Origin: Massilibacteroides sp.
GTDB taxonomy: Bacteria > Bacteroidota > Bacteroidia > Bacteroidales > Tannerellaceae
Assembly (NCBI RefSeq): GCF_028705895.1
Contig: NZ_JAQWCQ010000016.1
Location: 1-60,530, forward strand
Reading direction: 5' to 3'
Length of the DNA: 60,530 nucleotides
Part shown: one piece after another, positions 1-8,982 of the stretch
Layout: every line of letters begins with the position of its first letter
Numbering within the stretch: the stretch's first letter is position 1
Notes under the pieces: model-generated
The model's input: only the letters and a program-made list of their open reading frames with translations
The model's database searches: none
What the model was told of the DNA's origin: nothing
Translations under genes and position numbers: made by a program

Positions 1-2
1 AT

Positions 3-245
3 TATTCACTTTCTTCAGAAGAGGATGTGGAACGTATCGTTACAAATGCGATAAATAAACTACCGGAACGGTGTAAACTTATATTTCTTAAAAGTCGTAT
101 TGAAGGTAAAAAGTATAAAGAAATAGCAACAGATTTAGATATCTCGGTTAATACTGTAGAGAATCAAATGGCTATAGCTTTGAGAAAATTACGAGTAGAA
201 CTAAAAGACCTTCTTCCTCTGTTTATATTTTTAACAAATTGTTAA
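3..245 (+). CDS. ECF RNA polymerase sigma factor, C-terminal part (5' truncated)
   Basis: The reading frame is open from the window edge, so only the end of the gene is present. The first possible start inside the window (GTG at 27) is probably not the real one. The 80 or so visible residues are sigma region 4: a helix beginning at NAINKLPERCKLIF, then a helix-turn-helix (YKEIATDLDISVNTVENQM) that binds the -35 region of target promoters. It is followed 75 bp later by an anti-sigma gene and a SusC/SusD pair, the usual layout of ECF-controlled polysaccharide loci. It should therefore drive transcription of the downstream transporter and mannosidase genes when the anti-sigma factor releases it. 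Family assignment is firm; the target is inferred from position. Confidence 0.88.
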   Translation, partial: YSLSSEEDVERIVTNAINKLPERCKLIFLKSRIEGKKYKEIATDLDISVNTVENQMAIALRKLRVELKDLLPLFIFLTNC

Positions 246-319
246 ATTTTCTGTATTTTATTATTTCGCTTGGTGGTACTTAATCATTGAAACGCTCTTT
301 CAATTATAAACCGAAAGGA

Positions 320-1291
320 ATGCATCAACTTATCAATAAATATATCGAAAGAACAATTACACCTGAAGAAAAAGAAGAGTTAAACAAACTTGTTCAGAAA
401 GATGTAAGCGTTAGGGAGGATTTTGCGTATATACAAAATATTTACGCATTATCAGGTCTATTCCCTGCTGATGGTGATGAAAAAGAAGGAATCAACAAAC
501 TTCATCAGTTTAAGAAACTACGCAAGAAAAAGAAAATTTTACCTGTATTAAGTACAATTACGAAATACGCAGCAATTGTTTGCCTGACAATTGCTTCAAC
601 ATGGATATTCATGAATCTGCCTCAAAAAAAGTCAGATTTAGTGATTACCTATGAAGAGTTTAAAACTCCTCCGGGTCAAAGAGCCATTTTAAAATTACAT
701 GATGGTACTACTGTATGGTTAAATGCTGCTTCAACCTTACGTTATCCCAATGTGTTCTCTAATAACGTACGTAATGTTGAATTGGATGGTGAAGCTTTTT
801 TTGATGTTAAGCATAATGAAAAGGCGCCATTCATTGTTTCTACAGAAAAATTAAATATAGAAGTTCTGGGTACAAGTTTTAACATCTTTGCTTATCGTGG
901 GAAAAATGAATTCAGCACCTATCTGGAGCGAGGTTCGGTCAAAATATATAGTACCAAAGATAAAACGAACTCATTAGTTTTGAGTCCTAACGAAGTAGTA
1001 GAATTAAAAGATAACGTTCTCAGAAAACGAGTGCTGGAAAATAAAGATTTTCTATTATGGAAAGAGGGTATATATGCGTTTGACAATCTTCCTTTTAAAG
1101 AAATTGTCAAGAAACTGGAACTATATTATGATATAACAATAGAGATAAACAATACAGATCTGGCAGAATACCCATTCAATGGAAAATTCAGACAACGGGA
1201 TGGTATCGTCAGTGCACTTAAGACATTTCAGAAAGCATATCCATTTAAATTTTATAAAGATGATGAATTAAATCATATTACTATAAAGTAA
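320..1291 (+). CDS. FecR-family anti-sigma factor
   Basis: This is a trans-envelope anti-sigma factor of about 323 residues. The short N-terminal cytoplasmic part should hold the sigma factor encoded just upstream. A single hydrophobic span lies near residues 75-95 (YAAIVCLTIASTWIFMNL). The periplasmic FecR domain follows, with the typical GQRAILKLHDGTTVWLNAAS, ELDGEAFFDV and LGTSFNIFAY blocks. The C-terminus (LPFKEIVKKLELYYDITIEI) matches the DUF4974 domain found in Bacteroidetes FecR proteins. I chose ATG 320, preceded by GAAAGGA; a TTG at 287 would add 11 residues. By analogy with FecR systems it receives the signal from the STN domain of the downstream SusC protein. Substrate import through SusC would then free the sigma factor. 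Confidence 0.9.
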   Translation: MHQLINKYIERTITPEEKEELNKLVQKDVSVREDFAYIQNIYALSGLFPADGDEKEGINKLHQFKKLRKKKKILPVLSTITKYAAIVCLTIASTWIFMNLPQKKSDLVITYEEFKTPPGQRAILKLHDGTTVWLNAASTLRYPNVFSNNVRNVELDGEAFFDVKHNEKAPFIVSTEKLNIEVLGTSFNIFAYRGKNEFSTYLERGSVKIYSTKDKTNSLVLSPNEVVELKDNVLRKRVLENKDFLLWKEGIYAFDNLPFKEIVKKLELYYDITIEINNTDLAEYPFNGKFRQRDGIVSALKTFQKAYPFKFYKDDELNHITIK

Positions 1292-1351
1292 TTAAAATCT
1301 CGAATTTGTAACCTAATAAATAATCGTGCTTATGATGACATAGAATATCAG

Positions 1352-1387
1352 AAAAACAAAACCGGCAGATGTTGCAGCATCTACCGG
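1352..1387 (-). terminator. Intrinsic terminator on the minus strand, anti-sigma/susC gap
   Basis: Ten-base arms CCGGTAGATG and CATCTGCCGG (minus-strand reading, one mismatched pair) enclose a 6-nt loop. They are followed by TTTTGTTTTTC. There is no U-run on the plus-strand side, so the element works only for leftward transcription. That is the main reason for inferring an antisense RNA here. Confidence 0.6.
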
Positions 1388-1435
1388 CAGAATTGTGCTA
1401 ACACAAAATTATCTAATTAAGTATTAACAAGAAAA
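1353..1435 (-). ncRNA. Candidate cis-antisense small RNA upstream of susC (DonS-like)
   Basis: On the minus strand, TAACTTTG (1448-1441) matches the Bacteroidetes -7 consensus TAnnTTTG. A TTGAC sits 18 bp further upstream (1469-1465). Transcription from about 1435 would run leftwards into a hairpin (arms 1387-1378 and 1371-1362, one mismatch, 6-nt loop) followed by TTTTGTTTTTC, a standard intrinsic terminator. The product would be about 80 nt and antisense to the leader just before the susC start codon. Established knowledge: DonS-type antisense RNAs of about this size lie between anti-sigma and susC genes in Bacteroides and repress the locus. The elements are visible; the RNA itself is inferred, and the ends are estimates. 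Confidence 0.55.
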
Positions 1436-1440
1436 TGTAA

Positions 1441-1469
1441 CAAAGTTATGAAAAAAGAACCTTTGTCAA
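1441..1469 (-). promoter_or_regulatory. Predicted antisense promoter overlapping the susC start codon
   Basis: TTGAC (1469-1465) and TAACTTTG (1448-1441) on the minus strand fit the Bacteroidetes -33/-7 arrangement. The -7 box ends at the first base of the susC ATG (1448). It fires away from susC, towards the hairpin at 1362-1387. Confidence 0.5.
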
Positions 1470-4400
1470 GTCTTTTATTATTTCAAAATGATCACCGATT
1501 GAAATTTTTGAATATTATGAGAATCTCAACACTCTTTCTTTTCCTTTGTGTATTTTCATCTTTTGCATCGAAGACTGTTTCGCAGAATGCAAAGGTGAAC
1601 ATTAAAGGAAGTAATCTGACAATAGCCGACTTTATTGATCAGGTAGAAGGCCAGACAGATTATCTGTTTGTCTATAGTAAAAATGAAGTTAATCCGGAAG
1701 AAACTTTAGGTATTAACACCGGAGAAAAAACAGTTGCACAGTGTTTAACTGAAGCGTTTAAAGGCTCTGATGTGAAATACGCTTTTGAAAACGATTACAT
1801 TGTGTTAACTAAAAATGCTATTCCATCAATTGCCCAGCAAGGGAAAAAAGTATCCGGAACTGTCACGGATAGTAATGGCGAACCAGTTATTGGTGCTAAC
1901 GTCATTATTAAAGGTACAACAACCGGAACTATTACAGACTTTGATGGTAATTTTAGTTTGCAAGTTCCGGACAATGCAATTTTGCATGTTTCCTATATTG
2001 GATTTCTCAGTAAAGAGATACCTGTAGGAAACCAGACTACATTCGCAATTAATCTGGTAGAAGATACACAGTTATTGGACGAAGTGGTTGTAGTAGGGTA
2101 TGGTACTATGCGTAAATCCGATGTAACCGGATCAATAGCAAGTGTTAAATCATCTGACATCTTGAAAACGCAATCGTTCAGTGCATTAGATGGATTGAAA
2201 GGTAAAGCTTCGGGTGTGAACATTTTCTCAAACTCAGGTCAACCTGGCGCTGAAATTCGTGTTCTTATTCGTGGTGTGAATACAATTAATGCTTCTACAA
2301 ACCCTCTTTATGTTGTGGACGGTGTGGTAATGGAAGATTTCCGTCTTCTTAACCCTAATGACATCGAAAATATTGAAGTTTTGAAAGATGCGTCATCTGC
2401 TGCTATTTATGGAGCTCGTGGTGCAAATGGTGTAATTATGGTAACTACAAAACGTGGTAAAAAAGACGGAGATGGTGTTACTGTATCTTATCAGGGTTCA
2501 GTAACGTTAAGCACTATCGCACGTAAAATGGAAACTTTAAGTGCATCTCAATGGCAAGAAGCATTCATGCAAGGTTTAGCTAACGCAAACACTTATCATG
2601 GAACGTCTTATTCACTTAATATGAGTGATCACTTTACAGATTCTCGTTATTTCAATTCCGACGGAACAGCAAAATATAATACAGATTGGCAAGACGAAGC
2701 CACTCGTGAAGCGATCTCTCACAATCACCAATTAAGTATCCAACAAGCTGGAAAAAATTCTTCAGTGGGAGCATTCTTAAACTACACTGACCAAGAAGGT
2801 ATATTGCTGAACTCATTTATGAAGCGTGTAAATGCAAAAATGACGTATGATGCTAAACCGAAAGATTGGTTATCAACTTCAATAAATGTGTTGGTGAATC
2901 ATTCATGGGGAAATAATACGGATCATGGTGATGGCGGACAGAATGCTCTTCGTACCATGATTGAAATGCCGGCTTGGTATCCGGTTAAAAATGCAGACGG
3001 TAGTTGGGCTGATAACAATACCGCGATTTTCCAGGAAGTAGTAAAGCAAGTGGACGATCCGACAACACCGGATGATGAAAGTAAAGTTGCTCGTTTTTCA
3101 GCTGAAGACGGCGCTAATCCTGTTCATTTCCTTAAGTCAGTAAAACGTAATCAATATCGTACACAGATATTCGGAAATGCAGCATTAACATTCCATATTC
3201 TTCCTGATTTAGACTTAAAAACTCAATTAGGTATCGACAGTCACATAAACACAAACAGAGAATACGGTCCTAGTGATGTGCATGACTTTGGTAAAGGTGA
3301 TCAGGGAAAAGCTTATCAAAGCAACTCTAACACATTGTACTGGCAGGAAGAAACATATCTTACCTATAAAAAGGTATTAGACGTTCACCGTATCAACGCG
3401 ATGTTGGGTCTTTCTTGGCAGGAACGTACTTATGAAAGTTTTGATGCAACAGCTAAAACGTTTGCTGATGACTATTATGGCTATTATAATTTAGGAGCAG
3501 GAACACAACGTCCTTCTGTTTCTTCTTCACATGACCGTTGGGCAATGAATTCTTATTTCTTACGTCTTGGTTATAGCTATGATGACAAATATATGGCGAC
3601 TGTAACGGCTCGTTATGATGGTTCTTCTAAATTTGGAAAGAACAATAAATATGCATTTTTCCCTTCTGTAGGTTTGGCATGGAACATCTCAAATGAAGAC
3701 TTCTTAAAAGATAATACTCTCATTAATACATTAAAGCTTCACACAAGTTATGGTATTATGGGTAATAGTGAAATCGGAACATATGCTTCTTTGGCTACGA
3801 TTGGTCAGGGAACTACTGTAATCGGTGGAGAAACTGTTACTACAGCTTATCTGAGTAAGATGGCAAATAAAGATTTGAAATGGGAAAAAACAAGCCAATT
3901 CGACTTAGGTGTTAATCTTGGTCTGTTCAAAGATCGCTTGTCATTTGATGTTTCTTATTATCGTAAATATACTTCAGACCTATTGTATAGTCGCCCACTA
4001 CCGTATTCTACCGGTTTCTCTGACATTACAGCAAACATCGGAGAAGTTTCTAACCAGGGGCTTGATGTTATGATTAATGCAATACCTGTTACGTCACGTG
4101 ATTTTGACTGGACTTCAACTTTGAATATGAACTACAACAAAAATAAAGTTGAAAAATTAGGAGCAAATGACGAAACAATATGGAATAACTGGGGAACATT
4201 GAAAGTTGGTGAATCTTTATCTTCTTTCGGTGGATATGAATGGTTGGGTATTTATGATTCCGGTGATCAGATCGGGCGTAGTAAAATTGCAACAGAAAAG
4301 ACAATTTTAGGTAAAGGTTTGCCTGATCTTACGGGTAGCTTTATCAATAATTTCCGTTATAAAAACTTTGATCTGACATTGGATTTCCAATTTGTCTTAG

Positions 4401-4837
4401 GTGTAGATGTATTGCAGGATTTCTTGCATTCAACTCAATCTCGTTTCCTAACATCTGGTTTATCAACAATCCTAACTGATGCATGGACACCTCAAAATAC
4501 AAACACAGATGTACAGATGATCTATAACCGCCAATATGGTGATGGTTATAGCGATCAGAACTTTAACTCATCTTGGTTGGCAGATGGTTCATACTTACGT
4601 TTGAATCTTGTTCAGTTAGGTTATTCATTAAAACCTGAAACTGCTAAGAAATTAGGATTGCAAAACATCCGTATCTATGCGAATGTGAATAACGCATTCT
4701 TGCTTTGTTCTGATGACTTTAAAGGTTATGATCCTGAAGCTTCTTCAAAAGGGACTTCTCAATGGGGGCAAAACGTGATGTTCTTTGCATATCCAAAGGC
4801 TCGTACGTTTTCTTTAGGAGCAAATATTACATTCTAA
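1448..4837 (+). CDS. SusC/RagA-type TonB-dependent outer-membrane transporter with STN domain
   Basis: An outer-membrane importer of 1129 residues, normal for SusC. After a long signal region (hydrophobic near residues 26-40) comes an STN/secretin-like domain (about 50-120). Next is a carboxypeptidase-D-like repeat starting KVSGTVTDSNGEPVIGANV, the TonB box LLDEVVVVGYG near residue 213, the plug domain (GVNTINASTNPLYVVDGVVM) and the 22-strand barrel, ending in an aromatic-rich strand with terminal F. The STN domain marks it as a signalling transporter that talks to the FecR anti-sigma factor encoded upstream. It is 16 bp from the susD gene and forms a lidded pore with it. Three GH92 genes downstream point to mannose-containing glycans as cargo. 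Confidence 0.95.
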   Translation: MKKEPLSSLLLFQNDHRLKFLNIMRISTLFLFLCVFSSFASKTVSQNAKVNIKGSNLTIADFIDQVEGQTDYLFVYSKNEVNPEETLGINTGEKTVAQCLTEAFKGSDVKYAFENDYIVLTKNAIPSIAQQGKKVSGTVTDSNGEPVIGANVIIKGTTTGTITDFDGNFSLQVPDNAILHVSYIGFLSKEIPVGNQTTFAINLVEDTQLLDEVVVVGYGTMRKSDVTGSIASVKSSDILKTQSFSALDGLKGKASGVNIFSNSGQPGAEIRVLIRGVNTINASTNPLYVVDGVVMEDFRLLNPNDIENIEVLKDASSAAIYGARGANGVIMVTTKRGKKDGDGVTVSYQGSVTLSTIARKMETLSASQWQEAFMQGLANANTYHGTSYSLNMSDHFTDSRYFNSDGTAKYNTDWQDEATREAISHNHQLSIQQAGKNSSVGAFLNYTDQEGILLNSFMKRVNAKMTYDAKPKDWLSTSINVLVNHSWGNNTDHGDGGQNALRTMIEMPAWYPVKNADGSWADNNTAIFQEVVKQVDDPTTPDDESKVARFSAEDGANPVHFLKSVKRNQYRTQIFGNAALTFHILPDLDLKTQLGIDSHINTNREYGPSDVHDFGKGDQGKAYQSNSNTLYWQEETYLTYKKVLDVHRINAMLGLSWQERTYESFDATAKTFADDYYGYYNLGAGTQRPSVSSSHDRWAMNSYFLRLGYSYDDKYMATVTARYDGSSKFGKNNKYAFFPSVGLAWNISNEDFLKDNTLINTLKLHTSYGIMGNSEIGTYASLATIGQGTTVIGGETVTTAYLSKMANKDLKWEKTSQFDLGVNLGLFKDRLSFDVSYYRKYTSDLLYSRPLPYSTGFSDITANIGEVSNQGLDVMINAIPVTSRDFDWTSTLNMNYNKNKVEKLGANDETIWNNWGTLKVGESLSSFGGYEWLGIYDSGDQIGRSKIATEKTILGKGLPDLTGSFINNFRYKNFDLTLDFQFVLGVDVLQDFLHSTQSRFLTSGLSTILTDAWTPQNTNTDVQMIYNRQYGDGYSDQNFNSSWLADGSYLRLNLVQLGYSLKPETAKKLGLQNIRIYANVNNAFLLCSDDFKGYDPEASSKGTSQWGQNVMFFAYPKARTFSLGANITF

Positions 4838-4853
4838 TATTAAAAATACTCTC

Positions 4854-6521
4854 ATGAAAAAAATGAAAAATATAATATTAAGTACAACAGCCATTTTATC
4901 TTTGGCGTTTACAGTATCGTGTAGCGATTTTTTGGAAGAAGAGCCGAAAGACGAAAAGACAGACAATCAATTTTGGACTTCCGCTACTGACGCAGAGTCT
5001 GCAGTCAATATGATTTACTATGGTGGTGTTCCTTATTTATATGGAGGACGTAATAGTGGATGGCAGCCAACCAGACTTATGTATACTGGATTATTGTCCG
5101 GGCTATTTACTGACGATAAGAAGGATGGAGATATTTCTGCAAACATGGAAACACTCAATATCACTTTTCAGACAGTGGCAAGTGATGTAGGTGAACTTTG
5201 GCGTGAACCATACGTTTGTATAGGTCGTTGTAACGTGTTAATTTCTCGTCTGCCGGGAATGGTGGAAGTCGGGATTATTTCTGAAAGTAATAAGAATGAA
5301 CTGTTGGCACAGGCTTATTATTTCCGTGCCTGGTCTTATTATTTCCTGATTAAAGAATTTGGTTGTAAAGACGGTGAAGCGAATGATGGAGGTAACGGAG
5401 GTGTTCCTTTGGTATTAGAACCAGTTGAAACTGTTGATCCTTCGGTTATAAACAAGCCACGTGCATCAAGTACTGAAGTTTATGAACAAATCGAATCAGA
5501 TCTGGTTGAAGCAATCAAGCATTTGCCAAACAAAACATTTTATGACAATGGTTGCAGAATTACCAAGCCTGCTGCCCAGACTCTTTTAGCTACAGTCTAT
5601 TTACAATGGGCTGGATATCCGTTGCAAAATACAGCAATGTATGCGAAAGCTGCGGAAATGGCGGAAGCAGTCTTAAATGGTGGTGCAGGTCATGAATTAG
5701 AATCAAGTGATGACAATGGTGCTGATCAGAAAAGTGCATATAATAAAATAAAAAACAGCAAATCTTCAAAAGAGATTATCTATGCAGTTGAATACGAGCA
5801 AGCATTAGAACGTGGAAACGGATATATCAATGCTTGTATGACTAATCAAGCAACAACATGGAGAGAAGATGACGGTACGGCGGTATTCAAAACCAGTGTA
5901 CTTGCTAATATGTATCATGTTAGTGATCCGGTTATTGACAGTTATGTAAATGGTGATGTTCGTTCAATGGAAAAAAACTATTTCTTCCAGACATATACAT
6001 CCTCTGAAGGAACAGTATTCAATTGTAACCAGTATGATAACTGGCTTTGGTTTGATGATTATTCAATGATAAACACAGTTGGTTCAAGTCTTAACTTCCC
6101 GGTTTTCCGTTTGTCTGAAGTATATTTAATTGCTGCAGAAGCTTTGTTGAAACAATCTTCACCAAATCCTGCTAAAGCAAAAGAATATTTGGAAGTTGTT
6201 CGTAAAAGAGCATTTACTGTTAATGGAGTAACTTCTCCTAATTATTCGGTTCCTGTGACTGTTACTATTGATGATGTATTGACAGAACGTTTACACGAAT
6301 TGCCATTAGAATTAAAAATTTGGGATGACATTCGTCGTAATCGTTTATACCCGCAGGCACAAGCAGATAAATCTCTTAAATGGGTTGATATAAAAACGGC
6401 TAATACCTATAACAAACGTGATAACAAATCATTTAAGGATAACGATCATATGTTGTTATGGCCAATACCTCAAGGGGCAATGGAACGTAATCCAAGTTTA
6501 AGCCAAAATCCTGGTTATTAA
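4854..6521 (+). CDS. SusD/RagB-family glycan-binding lipoprotein
   Basis: A surface lipoprotein of 555 residues that closes over the SusC barrel and captures oligosaccharides. The signal peptide ends at Cys23 (FTVSC) and is followed by SDFLEEEP, an acidic stretch typical of surface-exported Bacteroidetes lipoproteins. The SusD core shows ELLAQAYYFRAWSYYFLIKEFG, here given as its two halves: AQAYYFRAW and YYFLIKEFG. The C-terminal signature is VYLIAAEALLK followed by LEVVRKRAF and LTERLHELPLE. It lies 16 bp after susC and is followed by a strong terminator, so susC-susD form one unit and the GH92 genes probably have read-through or their own start. Confidence 0.95.
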   Translation: MKKMKNIILSTTAILSLAFTVSCSDFLEEEPKDEKTDNQFWTSATDAESAVNMIYYGGVPYLYGGRNSGWQPTRLMYTGLLSGLFTDDKKDGDISANMETLNITFQTVASDVGELWREPYVCIGRCNVLISRLPGMVEVGIISESNKNELLAQAYYFRAWSYYFLIKEFGCKDGEANDGGNGGVPLVLEPVETVDPSVINKPRASSTEVYEQIESDLVEAIKHLPNKTFYDNGCRITKPAAQTLLATVYLQWAGYPLQNTAMYAKAAEMAEAVLNGGAGHELESSDDNGADQKSAYNKIKNSKSSKEIIYAVEYEQALERGNGYINACMTNQATTWREDDGTAVFKTSVLANMYHVSDPVIDSYVNGDVRSMEKNYFFQTYTSSEGTVFNCNQYDNWLWFDDYSMINTVGSSLNFPVFRLSEVYLIAAEALLKQSSPNPAKAKEYLEVVRKRAFTVNGVTSPNYSVPVTVTIDDVLTERLHELPLELKIWDDIRRNRLYPQAQADKSLKWVDIKTANTYNKRDNKSFKDNDHMLLWPIPQGAMERNPSLSQNPGY

Positions 6522-6553
6522 TAGAATAACATAAGGCTTTGGTCTATTATAGA

Positions 6554-6586
6554 AAAGAGCATAGCCAAATTGGTTATGCTCTTTTT
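6554..6586 (+). terminator. Intrinsic terminator after susD
   Basis: Ten-bp stem AAAGAGCATA (6554-6563) with TATGCTCTTT (6575-6584), then a T-run. It ends the susCD transcript or attenuates it before the mannosidase genes. An in-frame ATG at 6570 lies inside this stem, so it is unlikely to be the start of the next gene. Confidence 0.75.
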
Positions 6587-6626
6587 GTCTTATATAGTTT
6601 CTAAACAGATCGATTATTACAGAAAA

Positions 6627-8906
6627 ATGAAACATTTATATTTTATATTTATCAGTATTATTCTTAGTTCAGGTGTATCACTGAGAGCGCAGAAAAATGA
6701 TCTGACGCGGTATGTAAACACATTACAGGGAACTAATTCTAAACATGAATTAACGAGAGGAAATACATACCCGACAACAGCTTTGCCATGGGGTATGAAT
6801 TTTTGGACACCTCAGACAGGGGAAAACGGAAGTGGTTGGATATATCAACATTTCAAAGATTCTATTCGCGGTTTCAGACAGACTCATCAGTGTAGTTCGT
6901 GGACAAACGATTATTCTGTTTTTTCGTTAATGCCCGTAACCGGACAGTTGGAAGTAAACCAATTTAAAAGAGCTGCAAAGTTCAACCATAAGAATGAGAT
7001 TGCATTACCTCATTATTATAAAGTAACTTTTGATAATAAAATTAAAGCAGAAATGTCTCCGACGGAAAGAGGAGTACATATGCGTTTTTCATTCCCCTCT
7101 AAAGAATCATATATTGTTCTTGATGCATATGATCGGGGCAGCCTGGTAGAGATATTTCCTGAAGAACGTAAAATTATAGGATACAGCAAGAATGCAAACT
7201 TTAGTGTTCCTGAAGGATTTGCCAATTATTTTGTTATCGTTTTTGACAAACCATTTAAATCATATGGTGTATGGAATGGGAAGGATGGCAAAGTTCTTCC
7301 TGATCAGAAAATGCTTGAAGAAGACTATGTAGGTGCTTATATCGAATTTGCTAAAGGAAGCAAAGTGCAGGCTAAAGTTGCTTCTTCATTTATTAGTTAT
7401 GAGCAAGCAGAGTTAAACCTGAAACAAGAACTTGGAAACTATAAATCCTTAGAGCAGACAAAGGTTGCAGCACAGAAAGCATGGAACGAACAACTTAATA
7501 AAGTTCAGGTTGAAGGAGGTACGGAAGATGAAAAAGCAACATTTTATTCCTGCTTTTTCCGTTCAATGTTGTTTCCTCGTAAATTTTATGAACAGGATAT
7601 AAATGGTAATCCGATTTATTACAGTCCGTATGATGGAATGGTTCATGACGGTCTGATGTACACAGACAATGGTTTTTGGGATACTTTCAGAGCACAGTTT
7701 CCTCTTAACGAAATTCTGCATCCAAAATTTCATAATAATTATATTACCAGTCTTATCACAGCTTATGACCAAAGCGGATGGTTACCTTCCTGGTCATTCC
7801 CTGGTCATCAAGGCGGAATGATTGGTAATCATGCACTTTCGTTAATCGCAGATGCCTGGGTGAAAGGATTTCGTGATTATGACCCTAAAAAAGCGATGAA
7901 AGCGATGTTTCATGAAGTAACAAATAAAGGGCCATGGGGACCGGCTAACGGACGTGACGGATGGAAGGATTATTTCACGTTAGGTTATTTATCTTATCCG
8001 GATTATGATCAATCTACAGCTAAAACATTAGAGTATTGCTATGATGACTGGTGTGCTATGCAATTTGCATCAATGACTAATCAACCTTTTTATGAAGGTT
8101 TGTTTAAGGAGCAGATTTATAACTATAAAAATGTTTTCGATCCTTCTGTTGGCTTTATGCGTGGCAGACAAAATGATGGTACCTGGTATCCTGATTTCGA
8201 TCCGATAGAGTGGGGAGGTCCTTTTACTGAAGGGGCAGCATGGCATTATGTTTGGTCGGTATTTCATGATGTGAAAGGTTTGATAAACCTGATCGGTGGA
8301 GATAAAGCTTTTGTCAATAAATTAGATTCGGTTTTCTCAATGCCAAGTGATTTCAAGGTCGGTTCATATAAACGAGTTATTCATGAAATGGCCGAAATGG
8401 AACTGATCAATATGGGGCAATATGCACATGGTAATCAACCTATCCAGCATATGATTTATTTGTATAACTATGCAGGGCAACCTTGGAAAGCACAAAAATG
8501 GACGCGTAAAGTGATGGCTGATCTATATGATTCAACGCCGAATGGTTATCCGGGTGATGAAGATCAGGGACAGACTTCTGCCTGGTATGTAATCAGTGCA
8601 ATGGGACTTTATTCGGTATGTCCGGGGACAACGGAATATGTGATAGGCAGCCCTGTCTTTCCTAAAATGACAATTAATTTAGAGAACGGTAAACAACTGA
8701 TTATCGAAGCAGTAAATAATAACAGTGAAAATGTCTATATTCAATCAGCTTCACTAAACGGCACCCCATTTACCCGGAATTTTCTCCATTATGATGAGTT
8801 AATGAAAGGTGGCGTAATAAAATATGTCATGGGGAATACACCGGCCACACAGAGAGGAATCTTAGAAGAAGACAAACCTTATTCACTATCAAAAGAAGTT
8901 AGATGA
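6627..8906 (+). CDS. GH92 family alpha-mannosidase, first of three
   Basis: A secreted glycoside hydrolase of 759 residues. ATG 6627 is chosen because it gives a proper signal peptide (MKHLYFIFISIILSSG, cleavage after LRAQ); an in-frame ATG at 6570 lies in the preceding terminator. GH92 hallmarks: TYPTTALPWGMNFWTPQTG at the N-terminal sandwich domain, DTFRAQFPL, FTEGAAWHYVWSVFHD with Glu535 aligning with the catalytic acid of characterised GH92 enzymes, and the GYPGDEDQGQTSAW loop with the candidate base aspartates. The usual GNEP loop reads GNQP (Gln604), shared with the next gene but not with the third. GH92 enzymes are inverting, calcium-dependent exo-alpha-mannosidases acting on N-glycans or yeast mannan. 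Linkage specificity cannot be read from the sequence. Confidence 0.93.
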   Translation: MKHLYFIFISIILSSGVSLRAQKNDLTRYVNTLQGTNSKHELTRGNTYPTTALPWGMNFWTPQTGENGSGWIYQHFKDSIRGFRQTHQCSSWTNDYSVFSLMPVTGQLEVNQFKRAAKFNHKNEIALPHYYKVTFDNKIKAEMSPTERGVHMRFSFPSKESYIVLDAYDRGSLVEIFPEERKIIGYSKNANFSVPEGFANYFVIVFDKPFKSYGVWNGKDGKVLPDQKMLEEDYVGAYIEFAKGSKVQAKVASSFISYEQAELNLKQELGNYKSLEQTKVAAQKAWNEQLNKVQVEGGTEDEKATFYSCFFRSMLFPRKFYEQDINGNPIYYSPYDGMVHDGLMYTDNGFWDTFRAQFPLNEILHPKFHNNYITSLITAYDQSGWLPSWSFPGHQGGMIGNHALSLIADAWVKGFRDYDPKKAMKAMFHEVTNKGPWGPANGRDGWKDYFTLGYLSYPDYDQSTAKTLEYCYDDWCAMQFASMTNQPFYEGLFKEQIYNYKNVFDPSVGFMRGRQNDGTWYPDFDPIEWGGPFTEGAAWHYVWSVFHDVKGLINLIGGDKAFVNKLDSVFSMPSDFKVGSYKRVIHEMAEMELINMGQYAHGNQPIQHMIYLYNYAGQPWKAQKWTRKVMADLYDSTPNGYPGDEDQGQTSAWYVISAMGLYSVCPGTTEYVIGSPVFPKMTINLENGKQLIIEAVNNNSENVYIQSASLNGTPFTRNFLHYDELMKGGVIKYVMGNTPATQRGILEEDKPYSLSKEVR

Positions 8907-8927
8907 AGATAGGTGAAGAAAAAAACT

Positions 8928-8935
8928 TATTTTTG
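8928..8935 (+). promoter_or_regulatory. Candidate -7 promoter element before the second GH92 gene
   Basis: TATTTTTG matches TAnnTTTG and lies 47 bp before the start codon at 8983, in a 76-bp gap. It could allow the second and third mannosidase genes to be expressed independently of the first. No clear -33 box; moderate to low confidence. Confidence 0.3.
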
Positions 8936-8982
8936 TTCACAAATGATTTTTTGAAACAAAACTATAAATAACTATTCTAATC

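Noticed and set aside
6570-6626. Upstream in-frame ATG (6570) for the first GH92 gene
   Set aside because: It lies inside the terminator stem, and the longer N-terminus would bury the signal peptide. ATG 6627 fits better.
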